Below are positions 18,190 through 25,688 of a stretch of 64,000 nt of DNA, in pieces (position 1 is the first letter of the stretch; every line of letters begins with the position of its first letter). Below the pieces are notes generated by a model. That model did no database searches. It saw only the letters and a list, made by a program, of their open reading frames with translations, and was not told where the DNA came from. The translations under genes were made by a program, and so were the position numbers. Source of the DNA: Kitasatospora sp. NBC_01287 (GTDB lineage: Bacteria; Actinomycetota; Actinomycetes; Streptomycetales; Streptomycetaceae); contig NZ_JAPEPB010000001.1 of assembly GCF_026340565.1 (NCBI RefSeq), forward strand, positions 372,001 to 436,000. Reading direction: 5' to 3'.

Positions 18190-19257
18190 TCAGCACCGGC
18201 CGGCGGGCTCGGAGGTGCGGCAGGTGTTGCCGGTGAAGGTGTTGCCCGCGCCGCCGTCCCGGTCGGCGAGGTCGGCGGGCCCGTTGTCGGCGGCGTGGTT
18301 GTCCGCGATGCTGTTGCCGGTGCTGGGGCCGCCGACGTAGCTGCGGAAGAGCACGATGCCGCCGGAGAGCGGCGAGGCGCCGACGTTGCCGTCGACCTCG
18401 TTCCGGGTCACCACGGTGTCCTCGACCCCGGTCAGCACGATGCCGCTGCCCTGGATGAAGGGCAGCCGGTCGTTGGTCGGGCAGTACTTGTTGTTCCGGT
18501 CCACCCGGTTGTGGCGCACGGTCAGGGCACCGGCTCGCGGGCGGTTCTCGTCGCCGACCACGAAGACGCCGCCGCAGTTGCCGGTGATCGTGTTGCGCTC
18601 GACGGTCAGGTCCCGCAGCCGCCGGACCACCACGCCCATCCGGTTCCCGGTGAGCCGGTTGCCGCTGATCACCGCTCCCTGGGTGTCGATGGCGCCGCCC
18701 TCGCCGTAGGCGATGTTCGCCAGGAAGATCCCGGCCTCACCGTTGCGGCGGGAGTCGTTGTCCTCGAACCGTCCCCGGATGGACTTCTCCTGGCTGATGC
18801 CCTCCTCGCCGTTCTCCTCGGCGAGCACGCCGCGCACGGTCAGCCGGTCGGTCTCGGAGGCCGAGATCCCGTTCTTCGGGAAGCCCGAGACGGCCAGCGA
18901 CTCGATCCGCACATCGGTGAGCCGCTGCCCGGCCGTTCCGGTGACGCAGAGCCCGTGCCCGGCCTGGGCGCACGCGTTCGCCGAGCCGGCGGGACCGGGT
19001 GTGAGGACGGTCTGCGGGCCGGTTCCGCGCAGCTTCAGGCCCTGCGTGCCGATCTGGACGCTCCCCTGGTAGCGGCCCGGCAGGACGAGGACGGTGTCGC
19101 CGGGACGCGCGGCGTCCACGGCTCGCTGGATCGACTCGCCCGGGTGGACGACGTGGACGGCGGGGAAGGTGGCGGCATGGGCGGGCGCGGCGGCCGCCAG
19201 CGCGAGGAGAAGGCCGGCGGTGGCACCCACCAGCCGGCGGGCCCGTCGTACGGGCAT
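18190..19257 (-). CDS. Secreted right-handed parallel beta-helix protein
   Basis: 355 residues. A signal peptide ends near AHA-ATF (residue 28). The start FPAVHVVHPGESIQRAVDAARPGDTVLVLPGRY is the typical cap of pectate-lyase/NosD-like beta-helices. It is followed by repeated NxI/NxL turns such as ISGNRLTGNRMGVVV, VERNTITGNCGGVFV and VRHNRVDRNNKYC. The fold is clear. The ligand or substrate is unknown, with carbohydrate or wall polymer binding the usual guess. Several cysteines suggest disulfides. Starts at ATG 19257. Confidence 0.85.
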   Translation of the reverse strand: MPVRRARRLVGATAGLLLALAAAAPAHAATFPAVHVVHPGESIQRAVDAARPGDTVLVLPGRYQGSVQIGTQGLKLRGTGPQTVLTPGPAGSANACAQAGHGLCVTGTAGQRLTDVRIESLAVSGFPKNGISASETDRLTVRGVLAEENGEEGISQEKSIRGRFEDNDSRRNGEAGIFLANIAYGEGGAIDTQGAVISGNRLTGNRMGVVVRRLRDLTVERNTITGNCGGVFVVGDENRPRAGALTVRHNRVDRNNKYCPTNDRLPFIQGSGIVLTGVEDTVVTRNEVDGNVGASPLSGGIVLFRSYVGGPSTGNSIADNHAADNGPADLADRDGGAGNTFTGNTCRTSEPAGRC

Positions 19258-19685
19258 GGTCCCAACCTGCTTTCCCGGACCCGGGGCATGGAGTCTCCGT
19301 GCTCAGCGACGGACCGGATGGCAGTCCGACGGCGACGCCGGGCCCGGTGCCCGGCTGCGCGTGTCCGTTGAATCGAAGCTATGGGCGGTGGTCACTGTGC
19401 GCCACTTGATACTCACGCACCGGTGCGCCCGGTTGCCGGACAACCGGGCGCCCGGTCTTGGCGAGATCCTGACGCCCTGCCGATTGACTCCCGGGCCACC
19501 GTTGAATCGGCCACGACCGGCAGCCCGCTGCCGCGGCCACCGCCCCGCCGGGAACTGCCTGGTCAGGCGGCCGGCAGCGGCGGGCGGCCGGTGCCGTCGG
19601 GCCGCCCGGCCATCATGACGAGTTCCTGACGGTGGCCTCCTTGACTTCGAGGGCCCCCGGCCGCGAAGCCCCTCGACGCTGGGCA
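19258..19685. other. Intergenic region without a recognised gene
   Basis: About 430 bp between divergent genes. It must carry both promoters. On the minus strand TAGCTT (19381-19376) could be a -10 for the beta-helix gene. Several GC-rich inverted segments lie at about 19500-19610. I see no RNA family or small gene here. Confidence 0.5.
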
Positions 19686-19691
19686 TACGAT
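19686..19691 (+). promoter_or_regulatory. Possible -10 element for a leaderless permease mRNA
   Basis: TACGAT fits the TANNNT pattern of the principal sigma factor and lies 7 nt before ATG 19699. That spacing would place the transcription start on or next to the initiation codon. No -35 is recognisable, so confidence is low. Confidence 0.35.
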
Positions 19692-19698
19692 GCCCCGC

Positions 19699-21627
19699 AT
19701 GCCTTCGACGCTTGGACTCATGAAGCGGCTGCTCGTCGGCCAACCGATGCACAACGAAATGCTCGGTGAGGCCACCCTGCCGAAGAAGATCGCGCTGCCG
19801 GTCTTCGCCTCCGACGCGCTCTCCTCGGTCGCCTACGCGACCGAGGAGATCCTGCTGGTGCTGTCCGCCGGGGGCGTGGCCATGTTCCACTTCACCTGGT
19901 GGATCGCCGCGGCGGTCGGCCTGCTGATGCTGGTCGTGGTGGCCTCCTACCGGCAGAACGTGCACGCCTACCCCTCCGGTGGCGGTGACTACGAGGTGGC
20001 CACCACCAACCTGGGGGCGAAGGCCGGTCTGACCGTCGCCAGCGCGCTGATGGTGGACTACATCCTCACCGTCGCGGTCTCGGTCTCCTCCGGGGTCGCC
20101 AACCTCGCCTCCGCCTTCCCCGCCCTCAACAGCCACGTCGTGCTGATCTCGGTGCTGGTCATCGCGGTCATCACGGTGCTCAACCTGCGCGGCGTCCGGG
20201 AGTCCGGAACGGCCTTCGCGGTGCCGACCTACCTCTTCATCGCCTCGATCGTCGTGATGATCGGCTGGGGGCTGTTCAAGATAGCCACCGGCCACCCGCT
20301 GCACGCCGAGAGCGAGAACTACCAGATCAGGGCCACCGGGACGTTCGGCGGCTTCGGACTGATCTTCCTGCTGCTGCGCGCCTTCGCCTCCGGCTGCACC
20401 GCGCTGACCGGCGTCGAGGCGATCAGCAACGGCGTGCCCGCCTTCAAGCCCCCGAAGAGCAAGAACGCCGCCACCACGCTGGCGCTGCTCGGCGCGATCG
20501 CCGTGTCGATGTTCGCCGGTGTCACCGCGCTGGCGCTGGCCGGCCACGTGCACGCGGCCGACGCCGCCGACCTGATCGGCGTGCCGAACGGGCAGACCCC
20601 GCGCACCGTGATCGCCCAGGTGGCCCGCTCGGTCTTCGGTGACGGCTCGCCGCTCTTCTACGTGCTGCAGTTCGTCACCGCGATCATCCTGGTGCTGGCC
20701 GCGAACACCGCCTTCAACGGCTTCCCGGTGCTCGGCTCGATCCTGGCCAAGGACGGCTACCTGCCGCGGCAGCTGCACACCCGCGGCGACCGGCTGGCCT
20801 TCTCCAACGGCATCATGCTGCTCTCCGGCGCGGCGATCCTGCTGGTGCTCGCCTTCCAGGCCTCCCCCACCCGGCTGATCCAGCTGTACATCGTCGGCGT
20901 CTTCGTCTCCTTCGTCTGCAGCCAGACCGGCATGATCCGGCACTGGAACCGCCTGCTGCGCACCGCCACCGACGCGGCCCTGCGCCGGCACATGATCCGC
21001 TCCCGGGCGATCAACGCGGTCGGCGCCGGCTTCACCGCCGTCGTGCTGACGATCGTGCTGGTCACCAAGTTCGCCAAGGGCGCCTGGATCGTGGTGGTCG
21101 CCATGCCGCTGATCTGGCTGGTCATGCGCGGCATCCAGCGGCACTACGCCGCCGTCGCCCGCGAGCTGACCCCGCCGGAGGACCTGAAGGTCACCGCGCC
21201 CACCAACAACCACTCGATAGTCCTGGTCTCCAAGCTCCACCTGCCGACCATCCGGGCGCTCGGCTACGCCAGCACCACCCGCCCCAACCAGCTGGAAGCC
21301 GTCACGGTCGAGCTGGACCCGGCCGAGACCGAGGCGCTCAAGCGCGACTGGGCGGCGCGCGAGATCACCATCCCGCTGACCGTGATCGCCTCGCCCTACC
21401 GCGAGGTCACCAGCCCGGTGGTCGACTACGTGAAGCGGCTGCGCACCGAGAAGCCCAACGACATCGTCACGGTGTACATCCCGGAGTACGTGCTCGGGCA
21501 CTGGTGGGAGCAGATCCTGCACAACCAGTCCGCGCTGCGGCTCAAGGGACGGCTGCTGTTCCAGCGCCGCGTGGTGGTCGCGAGCGTGCCGTACCAGCTG
21601 CAGACCGCCGTCGCCCGCGAGGCGTAG
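19699..21627 (+). CDS. APC-superfamily permease, KimA-like potassium transporter candidate
   Basis: 642 residues from ATG 19699; ATG 19690 in the same frame is the alternative. About 12 membrane helices fill residues 25-470, beginning LPVFASDALSSVAYATEEILLVLSAGG and including HAYPSGGGDYEVATTNLG. A cytosolic C-terminal domain of about 160 residues (from NNHSIVLVSKLHLPTIRALGYA) follows. This layout and the YPSGGGDY motif match the KimA/YdaO group of the KUP-like APC transporters, which import potassium with protons and are often regulated by c-di-AMP. An amino-acid substrate cannot be excluded. No riboswitch was recognised upstream. The gene stands alone. Confidence 0.78.
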   Translation: MPSTLGLMKRLLVGQPMHNEMLGEATLPKKIALPVFASDALSSVAYATEEILLVLSAGGVAMFHFTWWIAAAVGLLMLVVVASYRQNVHAYPSGGGDYEVATTNLGAKAGLTVASALMVDYILTVAVSVSSGVANLASAFPALNSHVVLISVLVIAVITVLNLRGVRESGTAFAVPTYLFIASIVVMIGWGLFKIATGHPLHAESENYQIRATGTFGGFGLIFLLLRAFASGCTALTGVEAISNGVPAFKPPKSKNAATTLALLGAIAVSMFAGVTALALAGHVHAADAADLIGVPNGQTPRTVIAQVARSVFGDGSPLFYVLQFVTAIILVLAANTAFNGFPVLGSILAKDGYLPRQLHTRGDRLAFSNGIMLLSGAAILLVLAFQASPTRLIQLYIVGVFVSFVCSQTGMIRHWNRLLRTATDAALRRHMIRSRAINAVGAGFTAVVLTIVLVTKFAKGAWIVVVAMPLIWLVMRGIQRHYAAVARELTPPEDLKVTAPTNNHSIVLVSKLHLPTIRALGYASTTRPNQLEAVTVELDPAETEALKRDWAAREITIPLTVIASPYREVTSPVVDYVKRLRTEKPNDIVTVYIPEYVLGHWWEQILHNQSALRLKGRLLFQRRVVVASVPYQLQTAVAREA

Positions 21628-21668
21628 CACCGGGAGCGGTCAGGAGCGCGCGGCGCCCGGCGGGTCGG

Positions 21669-22310
21669 TCACCGACCCGCCGGGCGCCGCCGCGTTCGGG
21701 GGTGGACCTGCGGTCCGGTGCGCGGCCCCGGTCCGGCGTGGTGCGGGCAGGAGAGCACGACGATCAGCGGCCAGCAGGACTGGACGGTGGTCACCAGCCG
21801 TTCGGCCACACCGGCGGCGCCGTGGTGGTTCAGGGCGATCACGAACCAGAGGGCGCCGAGCAGCATCAGCACGATCACCAGGGCCGCGGGGCCGGGCCGA
21901 AGGGCCCAGGGGGCGCCACGGCGGTGGTCGACCGTCAGGCCCGGCCAGACGCAGAGCAGTGCGAAGCCCACACCGACCGTCACCCCGTGCCGCAGCGAAC
22001 CGCCGTGCTGGGGCTCCTGGAACAGCGCCACCAGGATGGACGCCACGCCGCCGCCCGCCAGCGCGAGCCGGCCGGCGCGCGAGGCGGCCCGCAGGCCGAG
22101 CGCGGTGACCAGGTGGCAGGTGCCCAGACCGGCCAGCGCGGCCACCACCAGCCAGTGGCCCGGGACGTCCTGGGCCTCCAGCGAGCTGATCGTCTGGGTC
22201 GCCGGGTCGTAGCTCGGCCCGCTCAGCATGCCCACCACCACCCAGCCGAGGATCAGCACGAGGGGCGCGCAGGCCGCCGACAGCAGGGCCCACCAGGGGA
22301 TGAGTCGCAT
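21669..22310 (-). CDS. DUF998 family membrane protein
   Basis: 213 residues from ATG 22310, after GGTGGG on the minus strand. Six hydrophobic segments are visible, starting MRLIPWWALLSAACAPLVLILGWVVVG. The conserved DUF998 segment YDPATQTISSLEAQDVPGHW lies between helices 1 and 2, and GLTVDHRRGAPWALRPGPAALV between later helices. The function of the family is unknown. The frame remains open upstream through the heptanucleotide array, but that extension is repeat-derived and not counted. Confidence 0.82.
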   Translation of the reverse strand: MRLIPWWALLSAACAPLVLILGWVVVGMLSGPSYDPATQTISSLEAQDVPGHWLVVAALAGLGTCHLVTALGLRAASRAGRLALAGGGVASILVALFQEPQHGGSLRHGVTVGVGFALLCVWPGLTVDHRRGAPWALRPGPAALVIVLMLLGALWFVIALNHHGAAGVAERLVTTVQSCWPLIVVLSCPHHAGPGPRTGPQVHPRTRRRPAGR

Positions 22311-22402
22311 CTGCCCACCGTAGGTCGCCGTCGGGCGCGCGCCCCTCGCACACGCCAGGGGCCGTGGCGCGGGAGCGACCGCGGCGCTCGGGCGGGCGGG
22401 TG

Positions 22403-22542
22403 GCGGGCGGCGGGCGGCGGGCGACGGGCGACGGGCGACGGGCGGCGGGCGACGGGCGACGGGCGACGGGCGACGGGCGACGGGCGACGGGCGACGGGCG
22501 GCGGGCGACGGGCGACGGGCGACGGGCGACGGGCGACGGGCG
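22403..22542. repeat. Twenty perfect-length heptanucleotide tandem units
   Basis: Unit RCGGGCG (A or G first) repeats exactly 20 times without an indel. The G variant occupies units 1-3, 7 and 15. It lies between the DUF998 gene and the gene remnant at 22596-22844. Because seven is not a multiple of three it cannot be a coding repeat of one peptide unit. One strand is rich in GGG. Confidence 0.95.
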
Positions 22543-22595
22543 ACAGTCAGATGATCGATCGACTCCATCCGTAACGCGCCTCACCGGCTGTCACA

Positions 22596-22844
22596 TCATC
22601 AGAGGCCGACGGCACCAAGCTGGTGCTGGACCCGGCTGCCACGACGGACGACCCCAACGCCGTCAAGAGCGTGCGAGCCGAGACCGCCGAGGCGCTGCGC
22701 CCGGACGGCACCGACGTGCTGGTGACCGCGTTCAACAGCCCGGGCTTCGATGACGCGCCCACCTGCCCGGCACCGGCGCTCACCATGGACCAGCTGAAGG
22801 CGATCGCGCTCAGCCCCAAGTGGCCTGCTGCGCCCTGGAAGTGA
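22596..22844 (+). pseudogene. C-terminal remnant of a secreted-protein-like gene
   Basis: The frame reads SSEADGTKLVLDPAATTDD... and ends SPKW...PWK before TGA. Codon usage is typical, and the pattern ADGTKL...RPDGTDVLVTAFN...LTMDQLKAIALSPKW is that of the last part of streptomycete hypothetical exported proteins. There is no promoter, start codon or signal peptide, and upstream in the frame the sequence is unrelated and quickly degenerates towards the heptamer array. I read it as a 5'-truncated gene. Confidence 0.6.
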
Positions 22845-22852
22845 AGCAGGTA

Positions 22853-22888
22853 GCGGCCCGGACACCCCCGGCGGGGTGTCCGGGCCGC
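22853..22888. terminator. 16-bp perfect hairpin
   Basis: Arms 22853-22868 and 22873-22888 with a CGGC loop lie between the gene remnant and the convergent tetR gene. Confidence 0.85.
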
Positions 22889-22943
22889 ATCGCGCTCGTG
22901 ATCCGGCGCGCCAGGGGATCCGGCACGTCAGGGCATCCGCGCG

Positions 22944-23597
22944 TCAGGGGATCCGGGCCTCGATATGGGCGAGGTGGGCGGCGAGGATCTCTTCGAACGC
23001 GGCGCGCCGCTCCGCGCCGAGGGGGCGGATGTCGCGGGCGAAGTGGGCCAGGGCGGGGAAGCGCTCGGGGTCGGCGCCGAGCACGGCGACGCGGAACTGC
23101 TCCATGCCCTGCTCGTACTCCTCGGAGGTGATGGTGCTGATGCCGGCCTCGGAGGCGATCAGCGCGGCGAGGAGGATCACGATGCGGTGGTAGCACGCCG
23201 GGATCTCCTGGTCGGGCAGGCCCGAGGTGCGCAGGGCCTGCAGCACCTCCTCCATGACCAACCGGGATCCGGTGCCACCGGACCCGTAGCGTCCCCAGAT
23301 CGCGGCGAGTTGGGGTTGCTCGCCGAAGGCCTCGCGCAGGCGGAGGCCCAGGGCGGTGATGCGCTGCTTCCAGTCGCCCTCGGGGCGGTGGCTGTCCACG
23401 GCGGCCAGCAGGACCCGGTCGGCGACCGCGCGCAGCAGTTCGGTCTTGTTGCGGAAGTGCCGGTAGAGGCTGGAGGAGTCGGTCCCGAGCGCTGCGGCGA
23501 GCTTGCGCACGCTGAACGACTCGGCGTCGCTCGTGCGCAGCAGTGCTACCGCCGTGTCCAGGATCTCCTCGGTCGACCATCGCCTGCGGCCAGTCAT
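22944..23597 (-). CDS. TetR-family transcriptional regulator
   Basis: 217 residues. The N-terminal helix-turn-helix is clear: WSTEEILDTAVALLRTSDAESFSVRKLAAALGTDSSSLYRHFRNKTELLRAVAD. The C-terminal domain is all-helical and would bind the ligand. It is divergent from an HSL-type esterase gene, so local control of that gene and itself is likely. ATG 23597 follows a purine-rich GAGAGGGG. Confidence 0.9.
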   Translation of the reverse strand: MTGRRRWSTEEILDTAVALLRTSDAESFSVRKLAAALGTDSSSLYRHFRNKTELLRAVADRVLLAAVDSHRPEGDWKQRITALGLRLREAFGEQPQLAAIWGRYGSGGTGSRLVMEEVLQALRTSGLPDQEIPACYHRIVILLAALIASEAGISTITSEEYEQGMEQFRVAVLGADPERFPALAHFARDIRPLGAERRAAFEEILAAHLAHIEARIP

Positions 23598-23635
23598 CTC
23601 GCCCCTCTCGTCCGGGCTCAGCCTAACTTATGCAC

Positions 23636-23673
23636 TTGCTGTTGCACGCACCGCGCGCATAATGAGGGCAACA
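23636..23673. promoter_or_regulatory. Promoter and possible TetR operator for the esterase gene
   Basis: TTGCTG (23636-23641) and CATAAT (23658-23663) are 16 bases apart and fit a rightward promoter. TGTTGC (23640-23645) and GCAACA (23668-23673) form a wide inverted repeat around the -10, which could be bound by the divergent TetR protein. Confidence 0.4.
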
Positions 23674-23744
23674 CGCTGTCCGGCCGCAGCCGCACAGCCG
23701 CTCAGCCGCACACCCGGCGTCCGGCCGGGAGGGGAGAAGGAAGC

Positions 23745-24707
23745 ATGAGCGAGACCGCTACCGCCGCACGGCCGTTGGAGCCGGACTTCTCGGCGATCAC
23801 GACCGAGGAACTCCGCGCCTACCGCGACGCGGAGAACCGCTTCCGCGCCTCCAGCACGGCGCGGACGATCCTCGGCGAGCCGGACCCCGGCGCCGCGGTC
23901 CACTGGCAGCAGATCGCACTGCCCCACCGCGACCTACCGGTCCGGGTGTACCGGCCGGCCCCGACCGAGGACGACGAAGCCGCCTGCCGAACCGACCTGC
24001 CACTCGTGGTCCACGTGCACGGAGGCGGCTTCGTGGGCACGGCAGTGCAGTGCGACTGGACCAACAGCCACCTCGCCGCCCACCTGCCCGCGCTCGTCGT
24101 CTCGGTCGAGCACCGCCTCCTCGCCCCCGGCAGCCCGCTCTCGGACGCCGCCGATGACGGCTGGGACGTGCTCGACCACGTGGTGCGGCAGGCCGCGCAG
24201 TGGGGCGTCGACCCGGCGCGCACGGCCGTCTTCGGCGAGAGCTGCGGCGCGCTGATCAGCGCCCTGACCGCCGTCCGGGCCAGGGAGGCGGGCCTGGAAC
24301 TCAAGGCGCAGGTACTGGTGAACCCCGCAGTCGACGTGACCGGGACGATGTTCGACCACCCCTCGATCGCCGAGTACCCGTACAGCCCGACCCTGAGCCT
24401 GCCGCAACTGCGGCTCATCCAGCGGCTCGCCGTCCCGCCGGGAGGCGACGCCGGCGCGGTCTCGCCGCTGTACGCGGACGACCTGAGCGGACTGGCCCCG
24501 GCGCTCGTGGTGGTGCCCACCCACGACGCGGTCGCCGATCACGGCCGCCGCTACGCCGAGCGGCTGCGCACGGCCAGGACGCCCGTGCGGCTCTCCGAAT
24601 ACCCGGGCGCGAGGCACGCGTTCCTCACCCTGCCCGGCCTGGAACCACAGGCCGCTGCCGCCCGGGCGGAGATCCTCCAGTTCCTCCGCGCGGCCCTGGC
24701 GCGGTGA
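23745..24707 (+). CDS. Alpha/beta hydrolase, hormone-sensitive-lipase type esterase
   Basis: 320 residues, cytosolic, from ATG 23745 after GAGAAGGA. The oxyanion motif HVHGGGFVG is near residue 90, the nucleophile serine is in GESCGALISA near residue 166, an acid lies in the PTHDAVADHGRRYAE region, and the histidine is in GARHAFLTLPG. These are the features of family IV esterases acting on short acyl esters. The natural substrate is unknown. It pairs divergently with the tetR gene. The frame is open far upstream but is antisense to tetR there. Confidence 0.88.
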   Translation: MSETATAARPLEPDFSAITTEELRAYRDAENRFRASSTARTILGEPDPGAAVHWQQIALPHRDLPVRVYRPAPTEDDEAACRTDLPLVVHVHGGGFVGTAVQCDWTNSHLAAHLPALVVSVEHRLLAPGSPLSDAADDGWDVLDHVVRQAAQWGVDPARTAVFGESCGALISALTAVRAREAGLELKAQVLVNPAVDVTGTMFDHPSIAEYPYSPTLSLPQLRLIQRLAVPPGGDAGAVSPLYADDLSGLAPALVVVPTHDAVADHGRRYAERLRTARTPVRLSEYPGARHAFLTLPGLEPQAAAARAEILQFLRAALAR

Positions 24708-24809
24708 CGACAGAAGACGTCAGCCGTCGCCCGCCCGGTAGAAACCGTCGGCTGAGCACCAGGAAGGCAGGTGAGCGACGACCCACGCGGGAGGCGCACT
24801 TCATATGGT

Positions 24810-25424
24810 CTAACCGAAGACGATGGCGCGGCCGCCGGCGATGCTCGTGCGGCATGCCAGGTGGAGCTGGTGCCAGGTGAAGAGCTCCGCCGCGAACGGG
24901 GCGTCGTCCGGCAGGGCGGCCAGGCGGGCCGACTCGGTCGCGTCGAGGGTGCCGTCGGCGTCGAGCCGCACGCCGATCGGGCCGGCGAGGTGGGCCAGCT
25001 CCTGGAGCAGGCCCTGGCTGGAGCCGACCATGCCGCCGCCCGGCACGCCCGACTCCGGGGGCAGGAAGAGCGGGTCGCCGAAGTCCTCGGGTATGTAGTA
25101 GCCCTCGCAGTCGGAGTGGCAGAGCAGGTGGGAGTCGAACATCAGGGTCTCCTCGTCGACCTCCGCCAGGTCGTGCCGGTACTGCTCGGGGGTGACGGAC
25201 GCGGCGGGGGTGACCGGCTCGCCGAGCCGGTGCAGGGCGAGGACGCGGCGCAGCTTGGCCAGGTAGCCGTACGGGAACCCGGCGGCGAAGCGGTCGGCCG
25301 GCGAGGGCGGGGTGCGCGGCTCGCGCCAGGCGATGCCCTCGGCGGCAAGCGCCTGGTGCAGCAGCTCGAAATCGCCCTGGCTGTCCGGCTCCTGGGTGGT
25401 GCCGACGGTGAGTGAGAGTCCCAT
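24810..25424 (-). CDS. Conserved hypothetical protein (MGLSLTVG group)
   Basis: 204 residues from ATG 25424, where the typical MGLSLTVGTTQ start of this streptomycete group is found. No signal peptide or membrane helix. Recognisable pieces are AAGFPYGYLAKLRRVLALHRLGEPVTP and DCEGYYIPEDFGDPLFLP, with a helical C terminus. I do not know its function. It converges with the esterase gene across about 100 bp that hold no clear terminator. Confidence 0.75.
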   Translation of the reverse strand: MGLSLTVGTTQEPDSQGDFELLHQALAAEGIAWREPRTPPSPADRFAAGFPYGYLAKLRRVLALHRLGEPVTPAASVTPEQYRHDLAEVDEETLMFDSHLLCHSDCEGYYIPEDFGDPLFLPPESGVPGGGMVGSSQGLLQELAHLAGPIGVRLDADGTLDATESARLAALPDDAPFAAELFTWHQLHLACRTSIAGGRAIVFG

Positions 25425-25500
25425 GCGCCGCACCGTAGTGCACCGCGCTGACGGGCGGCCCGGCGCCTGGGTGCCACCGGACACCCAGGCGCCTCCCGCG

Positions 25501-25622
25501 TGGGAGCGTGCCCACCTTTCTGCAACGGCCGCTGCGCCGAGTATTGACGAGCCTTGGCAGTCCTGGCTTGATGTTTTTCGGCACCGGTGTCATGCCCTTG
25601 CCGTCTCATGGAAGCGCTCCCA
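25501..25622 (+). promoter_or_regulatory. Promoter and CebR-like operators of the GH6 gene
   Basis: TTGACG (25544-25549) and CTTGAT (25567-25572) lie 17 bases apart. The palindrome TGGAAGCGCTCCCA (25609-25622) differs from the CebR box TGGGAGCGCTCCCA at one base. A weaker site, TGGGAGCGTGCCCA, is at 25501-25514. Confidence 0.8.
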
Positions 25623-25688
25623 CGCTTCTGCCGCTCCCCGCAAGGCGCAACCCGGGCCCATCCCACCCCCACTCGAAGGGACCCGACC

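Noticed and set aside
19303-21630. 775-residue open frame antisense to the permease gene
   Set aside because: High GC leaves antisense frames open. It has no ribosome site or recognisable domain, while the plus-strand frame encodes a clear membrane transporter. Similar antisense frames elsewhere (for example 29615-31588 and 36392-38848) were rejected for the same reason.
22965-23744. Upstream extension of the esterase frame
   Set aside because: It lies antisense to the tetR gene. The esterase start at 23745 has a good ribosome site and matches the family start.
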